From Prevotella sp. (GTDB lineage Bacteria > Bacteroidota > Bacteroidia > Bacteroidales > Bacteroidaceae), in assembly GCA_017458225.1 (NCBI GenBank), contig JAFTFX010000031.1, positions 1-64,000 on the forward strand: DNA of 64,000 nt. Reading direction: 5' to 3'. Position 1 is the first letter of the stretch; each line of letters opens with the position of its first letter. Under the pieces are notes generated by a model that had not been told where the DNA came from, ran no database searches, and worked only from the letters and a program-made list of their open reading frames with translations. A program made the translations under genes and the position numbers. Below are positions 15,293 to 24,070 of this stretch, piece by piece.

Positions 15293-16768
15293 TTATTGAT
15301 TTAAGATTTCTCTTACCACCTCACGGTCATCGAAGTGGTGTTTCACGCCTTTGATTTCCTGATAGTCCTCATGTCCCTTTCCAGCAATCAGTATAACGTC
15401 GCCTTTCTGGGCCAGCATACAGGCAGTCTTGATGGCCTCTTTGCGATCAACGATACTGACTACTTTCTTCATCTGTTTGGCATCCAGTCCAGCCAGCATG
15501 TCGTTGATGATGTCCTGCGGTTCCTCAAAACGGGGGTTGTCGCTGGTGATAATCACCCGGTCGCTCTGTTTGACTGCTTCCTGTGCCATCAGGGGGCGCT
15601 TGCCTTTGTCGCGGTTGCCGCCAGCCCCACAGACGGTAATCACCTTGCCTTCTTTTCCGTCCAGTACCTCATGAATGGCTTTCAGCACATTGTCGAGTGC
15701 ATCGGGTGTGTGAGCGTAGTCGACGATGGCCGTCACTCCCTCTTCCGAACGGATCGGTTCCAGTCGGCCAGCCACGCTCTTCAGTGTGCTCATCACCACC
15801 AACACGTCTTCGGGCTGTTTGCCAAGCATGATGGCAGCACCATAGACGGCCAGCAGGTTGCTCACATTGAACTTTCCGATGAATTGGACGCCTACCTCAT
15901 GGCCATCGATTTCCAAGTACATGCCCTCAAAGTGGCATTCTACGATACGGGCTCTGAAGTCGGCCATTGAACGAATGCTATAGGTCTTGACCGTAGCCTT
16001 GGTGTTTTGTACCATGAACATACCGTTTTTGTCATCGGCATTCGTGATGGCGAAAGCATTCTTTGGCAGCATGTCGAAGAAGGCTTTCTTAGCATCGCGG
16101 TAGTTCTCCACCGTCTTGTGGTAGTCCAGATGGTCGCGTGTCAAATTGGTGAATAAACCTCCGGCAAACTTCAAGCCGCCGATGCGCTTTTGAGCGATGG
16201 CATGGCTGGAGCACTCCATGAATACATATTCGCAGCCAGCATCTGCCATTCGGCGCAGCAGACGGTTCAGTTCGATGGGGTCGGGCGTGGTGTGATCGGC
16301 AGGGATGGCTTCACCCTCGATGTAGTTGCATACCGTGGAGAGCAGTCCGCACTTGTGTCCCATCTTGCGGAACATATTATATAATAAGGTGGCGATGGTC
16401 GTCTTTCCATTAGTACCAGTTACGCCCACCAGTTTCAAATGTTCTGAGGGGTTGCCTTGGAAAGTAGTGGCCACTATACCGGCAATGTCTTCCGTTGATG
16501 ATACTTGTACGAAAGTCACTTCTTTTCCCTGAACACTGGCATGTTGCATTGCATCGTCAGGCAATTCTTCGTATAAGATGGCTGCCGCTCCCTGCTCAAT
16601 GGCTTTGCCGATATACTTGTGCCCGTCTGTTTGTGTGCCTTTGATGGCCAGGAACAGGTGCCCTTCCGCAATGCAGCGTGAGTCGATGTTGACATCGACG
16701 ATCTCTATATCTGTATTGCCAACCACTTTAGTGGTCTTAATGTTTTGCAGAATCTCAGATAGTTTCAT
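15293..16768 (-). CDS. murE: UDP-MurNAc-tripeptide synthetase MurE (meso-DAP type)
   Basis: 491 residues. It adds the third peptide residue to UDP-MurNAc-L-Ala-D-Glu. [18 protein letters not shown] (near 113) is the ATP site; the [12 protein letters not shown] and [12 protein letters not shown] motifs follow. The C-terminal domain contains [10 protein letters not shown]; the DNPR signature is the established mark of meso-diaminopimelate specificity, so the wall should be DAP-type. [12 protein letters not shown] and AGKGHEDYQ are also present. 24 nt downstream of ftsI. Confidence 0.96.
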   Translation of the reverse strand: MKLSEILQNIKTTKVVGNTDIEIVDVNIDSRCIAEGHLFLAIKGTQTDGHKYIGKAIEQGAAAILYEELPDDAMQHASVQGKEVTFVQVSSTEDIAGIVATTFQGNPSEHLKLVGVTGTNGKTTIATLLYNMFRKMGHKCGLLSTVCNYIEGEAIPADHTTPDPIELNRLLRRMADAGCEYVFMECSSHAIAQKRIGGLKFAGGLFTNLTRDHLDYHKTVENYRDAKKAFFDMLPKNAFAITNADDKNGMFMVQNTKATVKTYSIRSMADFRARIVECHFEGMYLEIDGHEVGVQFIGKFNVSNLLAVYGAAIMLGKQPEDVLVVMSTLKSVAGRLEPIRSEEGVTAIVDYAHTPDALDNVLKAIHEVLDGKEGKVITVCGAGGNRDKGKRPLMAQEAVKQSDRVIITSDNPRFEEPQDIINDMLAGLDAKQMKKVVSIVDRKEAIKTACMLAQKGDVILIAGKGHEDYQEIKGVKHHFDDREVVREILNQ

Positions 16769-16792
16769 ATCGCGTACCTAATATTTATATGT

Positions 16793-18994
16793 CTATTGTA
16801 AAATTAGTTCACAGAGCATTCCGTCATGGATGGGTGCGCCATAGGCAATGCTTTGTCGGGTGACGTGACCAGTGCCTCGCAGTTTTACTTTCAGTCCGTT
16901 CGACTCCAAAATATAGATAGCATCGCTGGCTCCCATACCAGTCATGTCTGGCATTACTTGGCTGGACAGTTTTTCTTCTTTGAGTTGAACACTTTTCTGG
17001 TCGTTGGATGCCTTGCCCCAGATAGGATTGCCGTTGGCATAAGAACCGCCCCAGCCACCGTTTGTCTGAATGTTCAGCTGATTCAGCACGTAGTCGGCAG
17101 CCAGCACATTGCCGTTTTTTACGTCGGGCACCAAAATAGATCTCTCGTCACGTGCATCTTCTACACGAAGTTTCAGATATTGAGCCATCACCCCTTCAGA
17201 AATCTGGTGGAATACTACGCCGGCCATGCCACCGCCCGATGCGGGTAGCCCAGGTTTTTTCAGACAAACGATACAGGTATAGCGAGGATCATCGGCTGGA
17301 AAGAAGCCCACAAACGAGAGCCAGTACCACATGGTTCCGTTCTTATAGCCGGCACCGCCTTGCGATACCTGTGCTGTACCGGTTTTGCCGGCAACCTTGA
17401 ACGAACGCGAACCTGCCTTACGACCCAGTCCCTGACTGACTACGTGTTCCAAAATGGTCTGCATGGTCTTGATAGCCTGTGGCTTGGCAATCTGCTCTTT
17501 GAGCACTTCCGGCTGGGTCTCATAGAGCACCTGTCCGTCTTTCACCACCTGCTTCACAAAGCGTGGGCGCATCATTTTTCCATTGTTGGCGATGGCGTTA
17601 TAGAAAGCCACAGTGTTGATGGGGGCTATTTGTGTCTCGTATCCGATGGACATCCAGGGCAGGGTGGTCTTACTCCAATATTCAGCCTTGTTGGTGGTCT
17701 TGGTGTTCGGCATGCGAATCTTGGGTGTCAGATAACCGACGAGTGGCAGACCAAGGTCTTCATGGATACCTACACGGTACAAGCCTTTTACATACTTTTC
17801 CGGGTGATCATGGTAGAACTTGTCAATGACATAGCTCACACCAATATTTGAACTCACCTCCAGCGTACGGGCCACATTGATGTCGCCGTAGCCGCCGCGA
17901 TACCAGTTGTGGTCTTTCATGTTGCTGCCGTGCATGTTCATAATGCCATTACCTGTGTGGATGACGAAACTGGTGTCAACCACACCGTCGTCGAGTGCCA
18001 CGAGGAACGAAGCAGTCTTGAATACTGATCCCGGCTCGCAACGGTAGCTGATGGCGTGGTTCACTGTCTCGTGGTATTCGCCGTCTTCGCATTTTGTCAT
18101 GTTGACGATGGCTTTTACGTCGCCCGTCTTCACCTCCATCAGAATCGCTACGCCCATCGAAGCATTGTCTTTCTTCAGCTCTTCAACAAGTGCGCGCTCT
18201 GCCATGTCCTGCATACCAACATCAATAGTTGTCACGATGTCGGCACCGTCGATGGGCGGTGCCACGGTGACTTTCACAAACTTGTTGCGCACTTTCTGGC
18301 GGTGTGCAATGCCATTTGTTCCGCGCAACACAGAGTCGTAAGACAACTCAATGCCGCACTTGGCAGAGTCTATGGCACCGAACATGGTGCCAACGGTGCG
18401 CTGAGCCAGTGAACCGAACGGATGTCGACGGGCATTGTACTGCTCCACATGGAAGCCTCCCTTTCCGGGCGACAGGCATAAGATGGGAAGTTTGCTCACT
18501 TCCTTATAGGTTCCGTAGTCGATGCGTCGGGGCCAGATAGGCCAGTGGCGTGCACCCTTCGAACCGTCTTTCATCACCTTTTTCTTGCCGGTCAGCAAGT
18601 GCTCTTTGAATTCTGCGGCTGTTCTGGAAGGGAATATCTCGTGCAGTCCGTTGCACAGGCTGTCAATGTTTTGTGCCCAAAGAGTGTCCAGCTTGTTGAT
18701 GGCAGCGGTGTCGACAGGTACGTCTTTTTGTTTGCCTGGCTGGAAGTCCATGAAGATTTTGTATTCAGGTATACTTGAGGCCATGAGCTGACCATCGCAG
18801 CTCAGTATGTTGCCGCGTGCAGGCTTCTCGCTGATACTGTCGTTTTTCATCTTCGAGGCCACCTCATCCCAGTAGCTCTTCTCTACTGTCATGGTCTTGG
18901 CGGCCTTGAAAACAACAAGGATACCCACCAGACTCAAGATGCCTGCAATGGCCAAATAGCGAGGTAAAACTTTTTTGTTTTCGAACTTGCTCAT
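16793..18994 (-). CDS. ftsI: Septal transpeptidase FtsI (PBP3 type, with PASTA domain)
   Basis: 733 residues. Class B penicillin-binding protein that cross-links septal peptidoglycan with FtsW. One N-terminal membrane segment (LAIAGILSLVGILVVF), a dimerisation domain, and the transpeptidase with active-site SVFK (EPGSVFKTASF near 330), SSN (LEVSSNIGV) and KTGTAQ near 570. A C-terminal PASTA-like domain (VMPDMTGMGASDAIYILES) is visible over the last ~60 residues; E. coli FtsI lacks it, but it is usual in Bacteroidota. The spacer to ftsL is an 8-bp tandem repeat that abuts the start codon. Confidence 0.95.
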   Translation of the reverse strand: MSKFENKKVLPRYLAIAGILSLVGILVVFKAAKTMTVEKSYWDEVASKMKNDSISEKPARGNILSCDGQLMASSIPEYKIFMDFQPGKQKDVPVDTAAINKLDTLWAQNIDSLCNGLHEIFPSRTAAEFKEHLLTGKKKVMKDGSKGARHWPIWPRRIDYGTYKEVSKLPILCLSPGKGGFHVEQYNARRHPFGSLAQRTVGTMFGAIDSAKCGIELSYDSVLRGTNGIAHRQKVRNKFVKVTVAPPIDGADIVTTIDVGMQDMAERALVEELKKDNASMGVAILMEVKTGDVKAIVNMTKCEDGEYHETVNHAISYRCEPGSVFKTASFLVALDDGVVDTSFVIHTGNGIMNMHGSNMKDHNWYRGGYGDINVARTLEVSSNIGVSYVIDKFYHDHPEKYVKGLYRVGIHEDLGLPLVGYLTPKIRMPNTKTTNKAEYWSKTTLPWMSIGYETQIAPINTVAFYNAIANNGKMMRPRFVKQVVKDGQVLYETQPEVLKEQIAKPQAIKTMQTILEHVVSQGLGRKAGSRSFKVAGKTGTAQVSQGGAGYKNGTMWYWLSFVGFFPADDPRYTCIVCLKKPGLPASGGGMAGVVFHQISEGVMAQYLKLRVEDARDERSILVPDVKNGNVLAADYVLNQLNIQTNGGWGGSYANGNPIWGKASNDQKSVQLKEEKLSSQVMPDMTGMGASDAIYILESNGLKVKLRGTGHVTRQSIAYGAPIHDGMLCELILQ

Positions 18995-19046
18995 CTCCTA
19001 ATCTCCTAATCTTCCAGTCTCCTAAACTTCTAAACTCCTTCACTCT
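18995..19046. repeat. 8-bp tandem repeat in the ftsL-ftsI spacer
   Basis: Six consecutive 8-mers: CTCCTAAT, CTCCTAAT, CTTCCAGT, CTCCTAAA, CTTCTAAA, CTCCTTCA. The first unit begins at the base after the ftsI start codon (18994). No fixed coding meaning: 8 bp is not a multiple of three. Confidence 0.85.
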
Positions 19047-19053
19047 ACGCACG

Positions 19054-19497
19054 TCATTTCCCCTCGCGTACATATATTTTATATGGGGGTTGATTGCTGG
19101 CATGCAGCATGCTGTCCTTGTTGGCCCGCAGAATCTCGAGTACTTGACTTTCACGACACCGCTCAGTCAGGTTGCTTGAACTCGACAGAGCCTTGTATTT
19201 TGCATCGGTCAGCTCGCTTTCCAGTTGTGCAATGTCAATCATGTCTTGTTGGCATTGGTATCTGAAAGCCACATAGACGGTCAGAAACAGAGCAATGAGC
19301 AGACATAGCCACACCTGTCGTCTCACCATCTGTGCCGATAGGATGTCGCCGCCAAGAATTTTTCGCAATGTCAGAGTACTGGCAGGTGCGTCATCGTCCT
19401 CGGTGACGCTCTGTTTCAGTTGCTGAAGAGTTGAAGTTTCCTGCGCCTCTTCTGCATTCATCTGCTCTTGTTCCTTGTCAATGTCTTTTTTGCTCAT
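19054..19497 (-). CDS. ftsL: FtsL-like divisome protein
   Basis: 147 residues. An acidic cytoplasmic N-terminus (~70 residues), one membrane segment (VWLCLLIALFLTVYVAF, about 75-95), then a short periplasmic coiled-coil-like region (IAQLESELTDAKYKALSSSS). This single-pass layout and the position between rsmH and ftsI are those of FtsL, which pairs with DivIC/FtsB and FtsQ. FtsL sequences are poorly conserved, so the name rests on topology and synteny. The N-terminus is longer than that of E. coli FtsL. Confidence 0.82.
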   Translation of the reverse strand: MSKKDIDKEQEQMNAEEAQETSTLQQLKQSVTEDDDAPASTLTLRKILGGDILSAQMVRRQVWLCLLIALFLTVYVAFRYQCQQDMIDIAQLESELTDAKYKALSSSSNLTERCRESQVLEILRANKDSMLHASNQPPYKIYVREGK

Positions 19498-19509
19498 TTC
19501 CTTTTGTCG

Positions 19510-20460
19510 TTATTCTTGCGTCTTTTCTGCGATTCTCAGTTTTGCACTTCTGCTGCGAGGGTTGCGCTGTACCTCTTCTGCTGAGGGCTCAATAATCTTG
19601 TTGTTCACCGTTCTCAGCGGTGCCTTGCTGCGCCCGAAGAAATCCTGTTCCACCTTTCCCTCTGCGTTGCCGGCGCGCATCATGTTCTTGACGATGCGAT
19701 CCTCCAGCGAGTGATAAGTAATCACGCTCAGTCGGCCACCGGGCTTGAGCAGTTGCTGTGCGCCGTATAGCATCTCCTTCAGAGCTTGCATCTCGTGGTT
19801 CACCTCGATGCGGAGTGCCTGAAACAGCCGTGCCATGTCTTTCTTCAATTGAGAATTTGTAATTGACAATTGAGAATTGTCTTCAGCAGTGGCCTCTATG
19901 CCCAGTGCCATCAGCAGGTCGCCCGTAGTGCTGATGCGCTTGTTCGCACGGGCTTTCGCGATGCTCTTGGCTATGCGGCGGGCCTGTTTCAGTTCTCCGT
20001 AGAGGTAGAATACGTCGGCCAGTTGCTCTTCGCTGTAGTCGTTCAGCACGTCGGCTGCCGTCGTACCCGCCCGTTTGTTCATGCGCATGTCGAGAGGCGC
20101 GTCAAAGCGGAATGAGAATCCTCGGGTCTCATCGTCGAAGTGATGGCTCGAAACACCCAGGTCGGCCAGCAGCCCGTCTATATGATCCACCTCGTAGTAG
20201 CGCATCCAGTTCTTGATATATCTAAAGTTGCTACGGACGAAGGTAAATCTATCATCGTCAACAATATTTTTTTCAGCGTCGGCATCTTGGTCGAAACTGT
20301 ACAGTCGACCGTTCGGTCCCAGATGCTTCAATATTTCGCGTGAGTGGCCGCCGCCACCGAAAGTTGCATCCACATAGATACCGCTTGGCAGGATGTTCAA
20401 TCCGTCAATGCTTTCCCGCAGGAGTACGGGAACGTGATATGTTTCAGCAGTGGTTATCAT
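19510..20460 (-). CDS. rsmH: 16S rRNA m4C1402 methyltransferase RsmH (MraW)
   Basis: 316 residues. It N4-methylates C1402 of 16S rRNA with S-adenosylmethionine. The SAM site YVDATFGGGGHSREIL is near residue 29, GLLADLGVSSHHFDD near 95, GFSFRFDAPLDMRM near 113, and the C-terminal VITYHSLEDRIVKN near 245. A low-complexity insert (EDNSQLSITNSQLKKD, about residues 192-207) encoded by AATTG-type repeats lies between MALGIEATA and MARLFQALRIEVN, where orthologues are usually shorter. It is 9 nt downstream of mraZ. Confidence 0.95.
   Translation of the reverse strand: MITTAETYHVPVLLRESIDGLNILPSGIYVDATFGGGGHSREILKHLGPNGRLYSFDQDADAEKNIVDDDRFTFVRSNFRYIKNWMRYYEVDHIDGLLADLGVSSHHFDDETRGFSFRFDAPLDMRMNKRAGTTAADVLNDYSEEQLADVFYLYGELKQARRIAKSIAKARANKRISTTGDLLMALGIEATAEDNSQLSITNSQLKKDMARLFQALRIEVNHEMQALKEMLYGAQQLLKPGGRLSVITYHSLEDRIVKNMMRAGNAEGKVEQDFFGRSKAPLRTVNNKIIEPSAEEVQRNPRSRSAKLRIAEKTQE
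19848..19884. repeat. AATTG-type repeat inside rsmH
   Basis: CAATTGAGAATT, TGTAATTGA and CAATTGAGAATTGT form a direct repeat with internal CAATTG palindromes. On the coding strand it gives the duplicated NSQL (NSQL-SIT-NSQL) peptide of RsmH. Confidence 0.65.
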
Positions 20461-20469
20461 TATGTAGCG

Positions 20470-20919
20470 TTATTCTTGCTTGCTCATGATCGCTTTCAAG
20501 CGAGCGGCAAAGTCGGTCTGTGACAGGAATGGCTTTTCAGTCTTCTCAGCGGCCCAGATCTCAATGGTGTCGTTCATGCCGATGAAGCGAACGGCTTGGT
20601 CAATGCCGGCGGCCTGTTGTAGTCGACGGGAAATCAGAAAGCGGCCGTTGCCGTCGAGCGACAGTATCTCGGCTTGGGCCATGAATTCGCGAAGCACCAT
20701 CTGCTCGTCCTCGTCCCATTCAGACACCTTTGCCGTTATCTCGTCAAGACGGCGGTTCCATGCACTCTCAGGATAGAGCACCAGACATTTTCCATGCACA
20801 TCAGTGCGCAGCACCAACTGCTCCTCGCCAGCAGCTTGCAACTGCTTGCGGAAGGTGGCGGGCAGGAAAACACGTCCCTTAGCGTCGGTCTTGGCTTCTA
20901 TATTACCTAAAAATCGCAT
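20470..20919 (-). CDS. mraZ: Transcriptional regulator MraZ
   Basis: 149 residues from the ATG at 20919 (MRFLGNIEAKTDAKGRVFLP). The frame continues upstream through the promoter region, so that extension is not used. MraZ is a ring-forming DNA-binding protein with two AbrB-like swapped-hairpin domains. The paired motifs are DAKGRVFLPATFRKQL (N) and DGNGRFLISRRLQQAAG (C). It is the first gene of the dcw cluster, and in E. coli it represses its own operon by binding TGGG repeats. Matching repeats stand just upstream here. Confidence 0.95.
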   Translation of the reverse strand: MRFLGNIEAKTDAKGRVFLPATFRKQLQAAGEEQLVLRTDVHGKCLVLYPESAWNRRLDEITAKVSEWDEDEQMVLREFMAQAEILSLDGNGRFLISRRLQQAAGIDQAVRFIGMNDTIEIWAAEKTEKPFLSQTDFAARLKAIMSKQE

Positions 20920-20948
20920 GCGAACTATAAATAAGAAGAATCTTCGGT

Positions 20949-20957
20949 GCAAAGTTA
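20949..20957 (-). promoter_or_regulatory. -7 element of the dcw cluster promoter
   Basis: On the minus strand, TAACTTTGC, 30 nt before the mraZ start. The region where a -33 TTG would lie is occupied by the TTGTGGGGGA repeats, so repressor and polymerase would compete. Confidence 0.6.
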
Positions 20958-20964
20958 TATATTT

Positions 20965-20994
20965 TCCCCCACAATCCCCCACAACTCCCCACAA
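20965..20994 (-). promoter_or_regulatory. MraZ operator: three TTGTGGGGRR repeats
   Basis: On the minus strand three 10-bp units read TTGTGGGGAG, TTGTGGGGGA, TTGTGGGGGA in direct repeat. The TGGGG cores are separated by 5 nt. This is the arrangement of the E. coli MraZ box (three TGGGN repeats with 5-nt spacers). It is placed immediately upstream of the -7 element of mraZ, so autoregulation is the natural reading. Confidence 0.8.
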
Positions 20995-21053
20995 ATTTTG
21001 TATTAAAAATACTAAAAAGATAGATTTTCTGTGATTAATTAAAAGAATTGTCG

Positions 21054-21061
21054 TATTTTTG
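21054..21061 (+). promoter_or_regulatory. -7 element upstream of glsA-like gene
   Basis: TATTTTTG matches TAnnTTTG, 26 nt before the start codon. No convincing -33 TTG at the right distance. Confidence 0.4.
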
Positions 21062-21087
21062 CAATCCCTAAATGTGAATATGGCATC

Positions 21088-21918
21088 ATGGAGGTAATAA
21101 CCGAGAAAACAATTGACATTAAGAAAATACTAAAGAGCAAGATGGGGTCGAAGGCAAAATGGGTGCCTTCTCCTGTTGTTTGTTGGCTCAGACATATCAT
21201 TCACGAGGATTTTCTTAATACATTCCTATGGCAGGCTCGCGACTTGAAAGGCACACCGTGGCTGGAAGCTTGTCTGGAGTATCAGGGAGTAACTCTTGAA
21301 GTTGAAGGTCTTGAGAATCTTCCTTCAAAAGATGATCCTAAGCGATATACTTTTGTTTCCAATCACCCTTTGGGCGGTATTGACGGCGTGGCTATCGGCT
21401 CAGTGATAGGTAAGCACTATGACGATAATTTCCGTTATTTAGTCAACGATTTGCTGATGAATCTGCCTGGTCTGGCGCCACTCTGTATTCCCATTAACAT
21501 GACGACTAAGAAAAGCCGTTCCTTCCCAGAAGTGATAGAGGCTGGTTTCCAGAGCAATCACCATATATTGATGTTTCCTGCCGGCCTGTGTTCCCGTCGG
21601 CGCAACGGCATTATTCGTGACTTGCCGTGGAAGAAGACGTTCATCTCGAAGAGCGTGGAGTATCAGCGCGATGTGGTTCCCATTTATTTTGAGGGCCAGA
21701 ATAGCAATTTCTTCTATCGCCTTTCCAATTTCAGCGACCGCTATGTGAAGAAAATAAATTTAGCCATGCTCTTCCTGGTCGATGAAATGTACAAAAACAA
21801 TGGTAAAACCTTCCGTATAAAATTTGGGAAGCCCATTCCCTGGCAGACCTTCGATCAGTCAAAATCGCCGATGGAATGGGCAGAATTTGTAAAAAATAAA
21901 GTCTATTCTCTATCATAG
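21088..21918 (+). CDS. glsA: Glycine-lipid O-acyltransferase (GlsA-like)
   Basis: 276 residues, PlsC-type lysophospholipid acyltransferase family. The histidine-aspartate acyltransferase motif is in FVSNHPLGGIDGVAIG near residue 93; MFPAGLCSRRRNG near 165 fits the substrate-binding block; PIYFEGQNSNFFYRLSN follows. In Bacteroides thetaiotaomicron a PlsC-like enzyme of this type (GlsA) O-acylates N-acyl-3-hydroxy-acyl-glycine made by GlsB to give glycine lipids. The next gene, 6 nt downstream, is the matching GlsB-like protein. Inference: this pair makes glycine lipids in the inner membrane. A general lysophospholipid acyltransferase is the alternative. Confidence 0.8.
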   Translation: MEVITEKTIDIKKILKSKMGSKAKWVPSPVVCWLRHIIHEDFLNTFLWQARDLKGTPWLEACLEYQGVTLEVEGLENLPSKDDPKRYTFVSNHPLGGIDGVAIGSVIGKHYDDNFRYLVNDLLMNLPGLAPLCIPINMTTKKSRSFPEVIEAGFQSNHHILMFPAGLCSRRRNGIIRDLPWKKTFISKSVEYQRDVVPIYFEGQNSNFFYRLSNFSDRYVKKINLAMLFLVDEMYKNNGKTFRIKFGKPIPWQTFDQSKSPMEWAEFVKNKVYSLS

Positions 21919-21924
21919 CAAGAC

Positions 21925-22917
21925 ATGGAACAACCCATTATCGCCCCCATACCTGTAGATATGCTCAAGCGGGAACTGACCCCTGAGCGCCAGTTGCGAA
22001 TGACCAATAAGAGCCATAACGAAATCTATATTGTGACGGCTCACAATGCTCCTAATGTGATGCGTGAAATTGGCCGACTGCGTGAGATTGCTTTCCGCGA
22101 GGCCGGCGGAGGAACGGGAAAGGAATGCGATATTGATGAATTCGACACATGTGAGAACTGCTATAAGCAGCTTATAGTGTGGAATCCTGAGGCCAATGAG
22201 ATTATTGGTGGCTACCGCTATCTGGAGGGAACGAAATGGGAGATGGATGAACACGGGCAGCCCAAACTGGCAACCAGCCACATGTTCCACTTCTCTGAGA
22301 AGTTCTTGCGCGACTATATGCCTTACACCATCGAGCTGGGCCGTTCTTTTGTCTCGCTGCCCTACCAGTCATCGCGCATGGGCGCTAAAAGCCTGTTTGC
22401 CTTGGATAATTTGTGGGATGGCTTGGGTGCACTAACTGTCATCATGCCCAACGTGAAATACTTCTTCGGTAAGATGACCATGTATCCCAGCTATATACGT
22501 GAGGGCCGCGACATGATTCTCTATTTTCTGAAGAAGCATTTCGATGACAAGGAGAACCTTGCCATCCCGATGAAACCGCTGAAAATTGAGACTGATGAGG
22601 CTGAACTGGCCAAAATGTTCTGCGAAGATGACTTCCGTGCAGACTATCGCATTCTGAACCGTGAGGTGCGCCGTTTGGGCTATAATATTCCGCCGCTGGT
22701 GAATGCCTATATGAACCTGTCGCCCACCATGAAACTCTTTGGCACAGCTATCAACTATGGCTTTGGCGATGTCGAGGAGACAGGCATCTTGATTGCAATG
22801 GACGAGGTGTTAGAGGAGAAGCGTGTCCGCCACATCGACTCTTTCATTAAAGAGCACCCCGAAGCACTCAAGATTACGAGTGGTGCCGGAAAGGTAATCT
22901 ATCGCGACAACTATTGA
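21925..22917 (+). CDS. glsB: Glycine N-acyltransferase (GlsB-like, GNAT/hemolysin family)
   Basis: 330 residues. The N-terminal half is of the OlsB/hemolysin GNAT type, with LREIAFREAGGGTGKECDID near residue 52, NEIIGGYRYLEG near 92, and IELGRSFVSLPYQ near 133. Members use acyl-ACP to acylate the amino group of an amino acid; GlsB of Bacteroides does this for glycine. About 100 extra C-terminal residues follow the GNAT core (from ETDEAELAKMF), as usual in the Bacteroidota version. It is translationally close to the glsA-like gene (6-nt gap) and convergent with the DUF4831 gene. Confidence 0.8.
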   Translation: MEQPIIAPIPVDMLKRELTPERQLRMTNKSHNEIYIVTAHNAPNVMREIGRLREIAFREAGGGTGKECDIDEFDTCENCYKQLIVWNPEANEIIGGYRYLEGTKWEMDEHGQPKLATSHMFHFSEKFLRDYMPYTIELGRSFVSLPYQSSRMGAKSLFALDNLWDGLGALTVIMPNVKYFFGKMTMYPSYIREGRDMILYFLKKHFDDKENLAIPMKPLKIETDEAELAKMFCEDDFRADYRILNREVRRLGYNIPPLVNAYMNLSPTMKLFGTAINYGFGDVEETGILIAMDEVLEEKRVRHIDSFIKEHPEALKITSGAGKVIYRDNY

Positions 22918-22955
22918 TATCAGCCGAAAATGTTTTTTTGATGTAAGCTGGAGTC

Positions 22956-24032
22956 CTATTTCGGTTGTTCGGCTTCAAATCTGTCGATGGCTCCGGTCAG
23001 CGTGTTGAGCCACAGGTGTGTAGCGTAGTGCTTGTTGAACAGTTCGCCACTCAGCAGTTCCACATTGCCGAATTGCCCTGCAGGAAATTCTTTCTTTGAC
23101 AAGACGTTCCGTCCTTGGTAGATGGTAGCTCGCATGCGTCCGGCTACATTGATGTAGACACCGCTCTCTGGTTGTTTCTTTTTCTTGGCGTTTGGAATCT
23201 CGCTGACGGGTGGAACCGTTTTCAAGTCTTCCACGGTGATGTAGTATGGTTCGCCCGACAGGTCGTCGGCATCCACCATTCCCCTTCTTTGCGACAGTCG
23301 GAACAGTACTTGTTTGTCCATTGCTCCGTCAGGAATCACGGTGAGAACGACCTCTGTGGTGTCTTTCACCGTTGTGCCGGCAAACAGTTGTGTCAGTGCA
23401 CGATCTTGTTGCTCCAGCCGGTCCAGCATCATCTTCATTTGTGCCCCGTCGTTGGGCATGAAGTCAGCTTGTCCTTTGATCAGCAGATTTCTGTTCTCGC
23501 GCAAATCGTAGATTTCACGGGCAGTAAGCTCCGCCATTTTTGCCGAGCTGCCGGCAGCAATGATTTCCTCGTTCATGAATTGTCGTGGATTCAAGGGCTT
23601 TTCTTTTGGAGAAGCCTTGAAGGGTGCAGGCAGTTCTTGATCCTTCCCCTGCGCATTGATGGCCAGTAAGCGTCCGTCTTCACTCAGTGAGAAGTTGGCA
23701 GCCACGGTCTTTGCGTTGAACTTCACTACGTATGCCTTCGTCGTGTCGGCCACGGCAAAGGGCGTTTGGCTGACGCTGACAACCCTATAGGTGGTGCTGG
23801 GCTCTTGCGATACGTCCTTCAAGCGCAGGTAGCGCATGGCATAGTTGCTGAAGTCGCCTGGCGTATAGACGCTTTTCTCAATCAGTATGTTCACCTGTAT
23901 GGCCGTCTTTGGCAGGAAGTAGACGGCTCCTTCGGCAGTAATGCCTGGACGATAGTCGGTAAGAACTGTTTGAGCCATGCTGGCAGACAGTCCGCAGCAG
24001 CAAAATAGTAAGGCGAAGACTTTTCTTTTCAT
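22956..24032 (-). CDS. DUF4831 family secreted protein
   Basis: 358 residues from the ATG at 24032, which starts a clean signal peptide (MKRKVFALLFCCCGLSASMAQ). The upstream in-frame part is Lys-rich repeat sequence. The rest matches the pattern of the Bacteroidales DUF4831 family: TDYRPGITAEGAVYFLPKTAIQ, FSNYAMRYL, and REIYDLRENRNLLIKGQ near residue 190. Function unknown; expected in the periplasm or outer membrane. It follows the NAD(P)H-hydrate repair gene in the same direction, separated by a 22-bp repeat array. Confidence 0.75.
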   Translation of the reverse strand: MKRKVFALLFCCCGLSASMAQTVLTDYRPGITAEGAVYFLPKTAIQVNILIEKSVYTPGDFSNYAMRYLRLKDVSQEPSTTYRVVSVSQTPFAVADTTKAYVVKFNAKTVAANFSLSEDGRLLAINAQGKDQELPAPFKASPKEKPLNPRQFMNEEIIAAGSSAKMAELTAREIYDLRENRNLLIKGQADFMPNDGAQMKMMLDRLEQQDRALTQLFAGTTVKDTTEVVLTVIPDGAMDKQVLFRLSQRRGMVDADDLSGEPYYITVEDLKTVPPVSEIPNAKKKKQPESGVYINVAGRMRATIYQGRNVLSKKEFPAGQFGNVELLSGELFNKHYATHLWLNTLTGAIDRFEAEQPK

Positions 24033-24070
24033 ATAGATGTATTCCTTATGTTCCTTTTTTTGTTTTTTTT

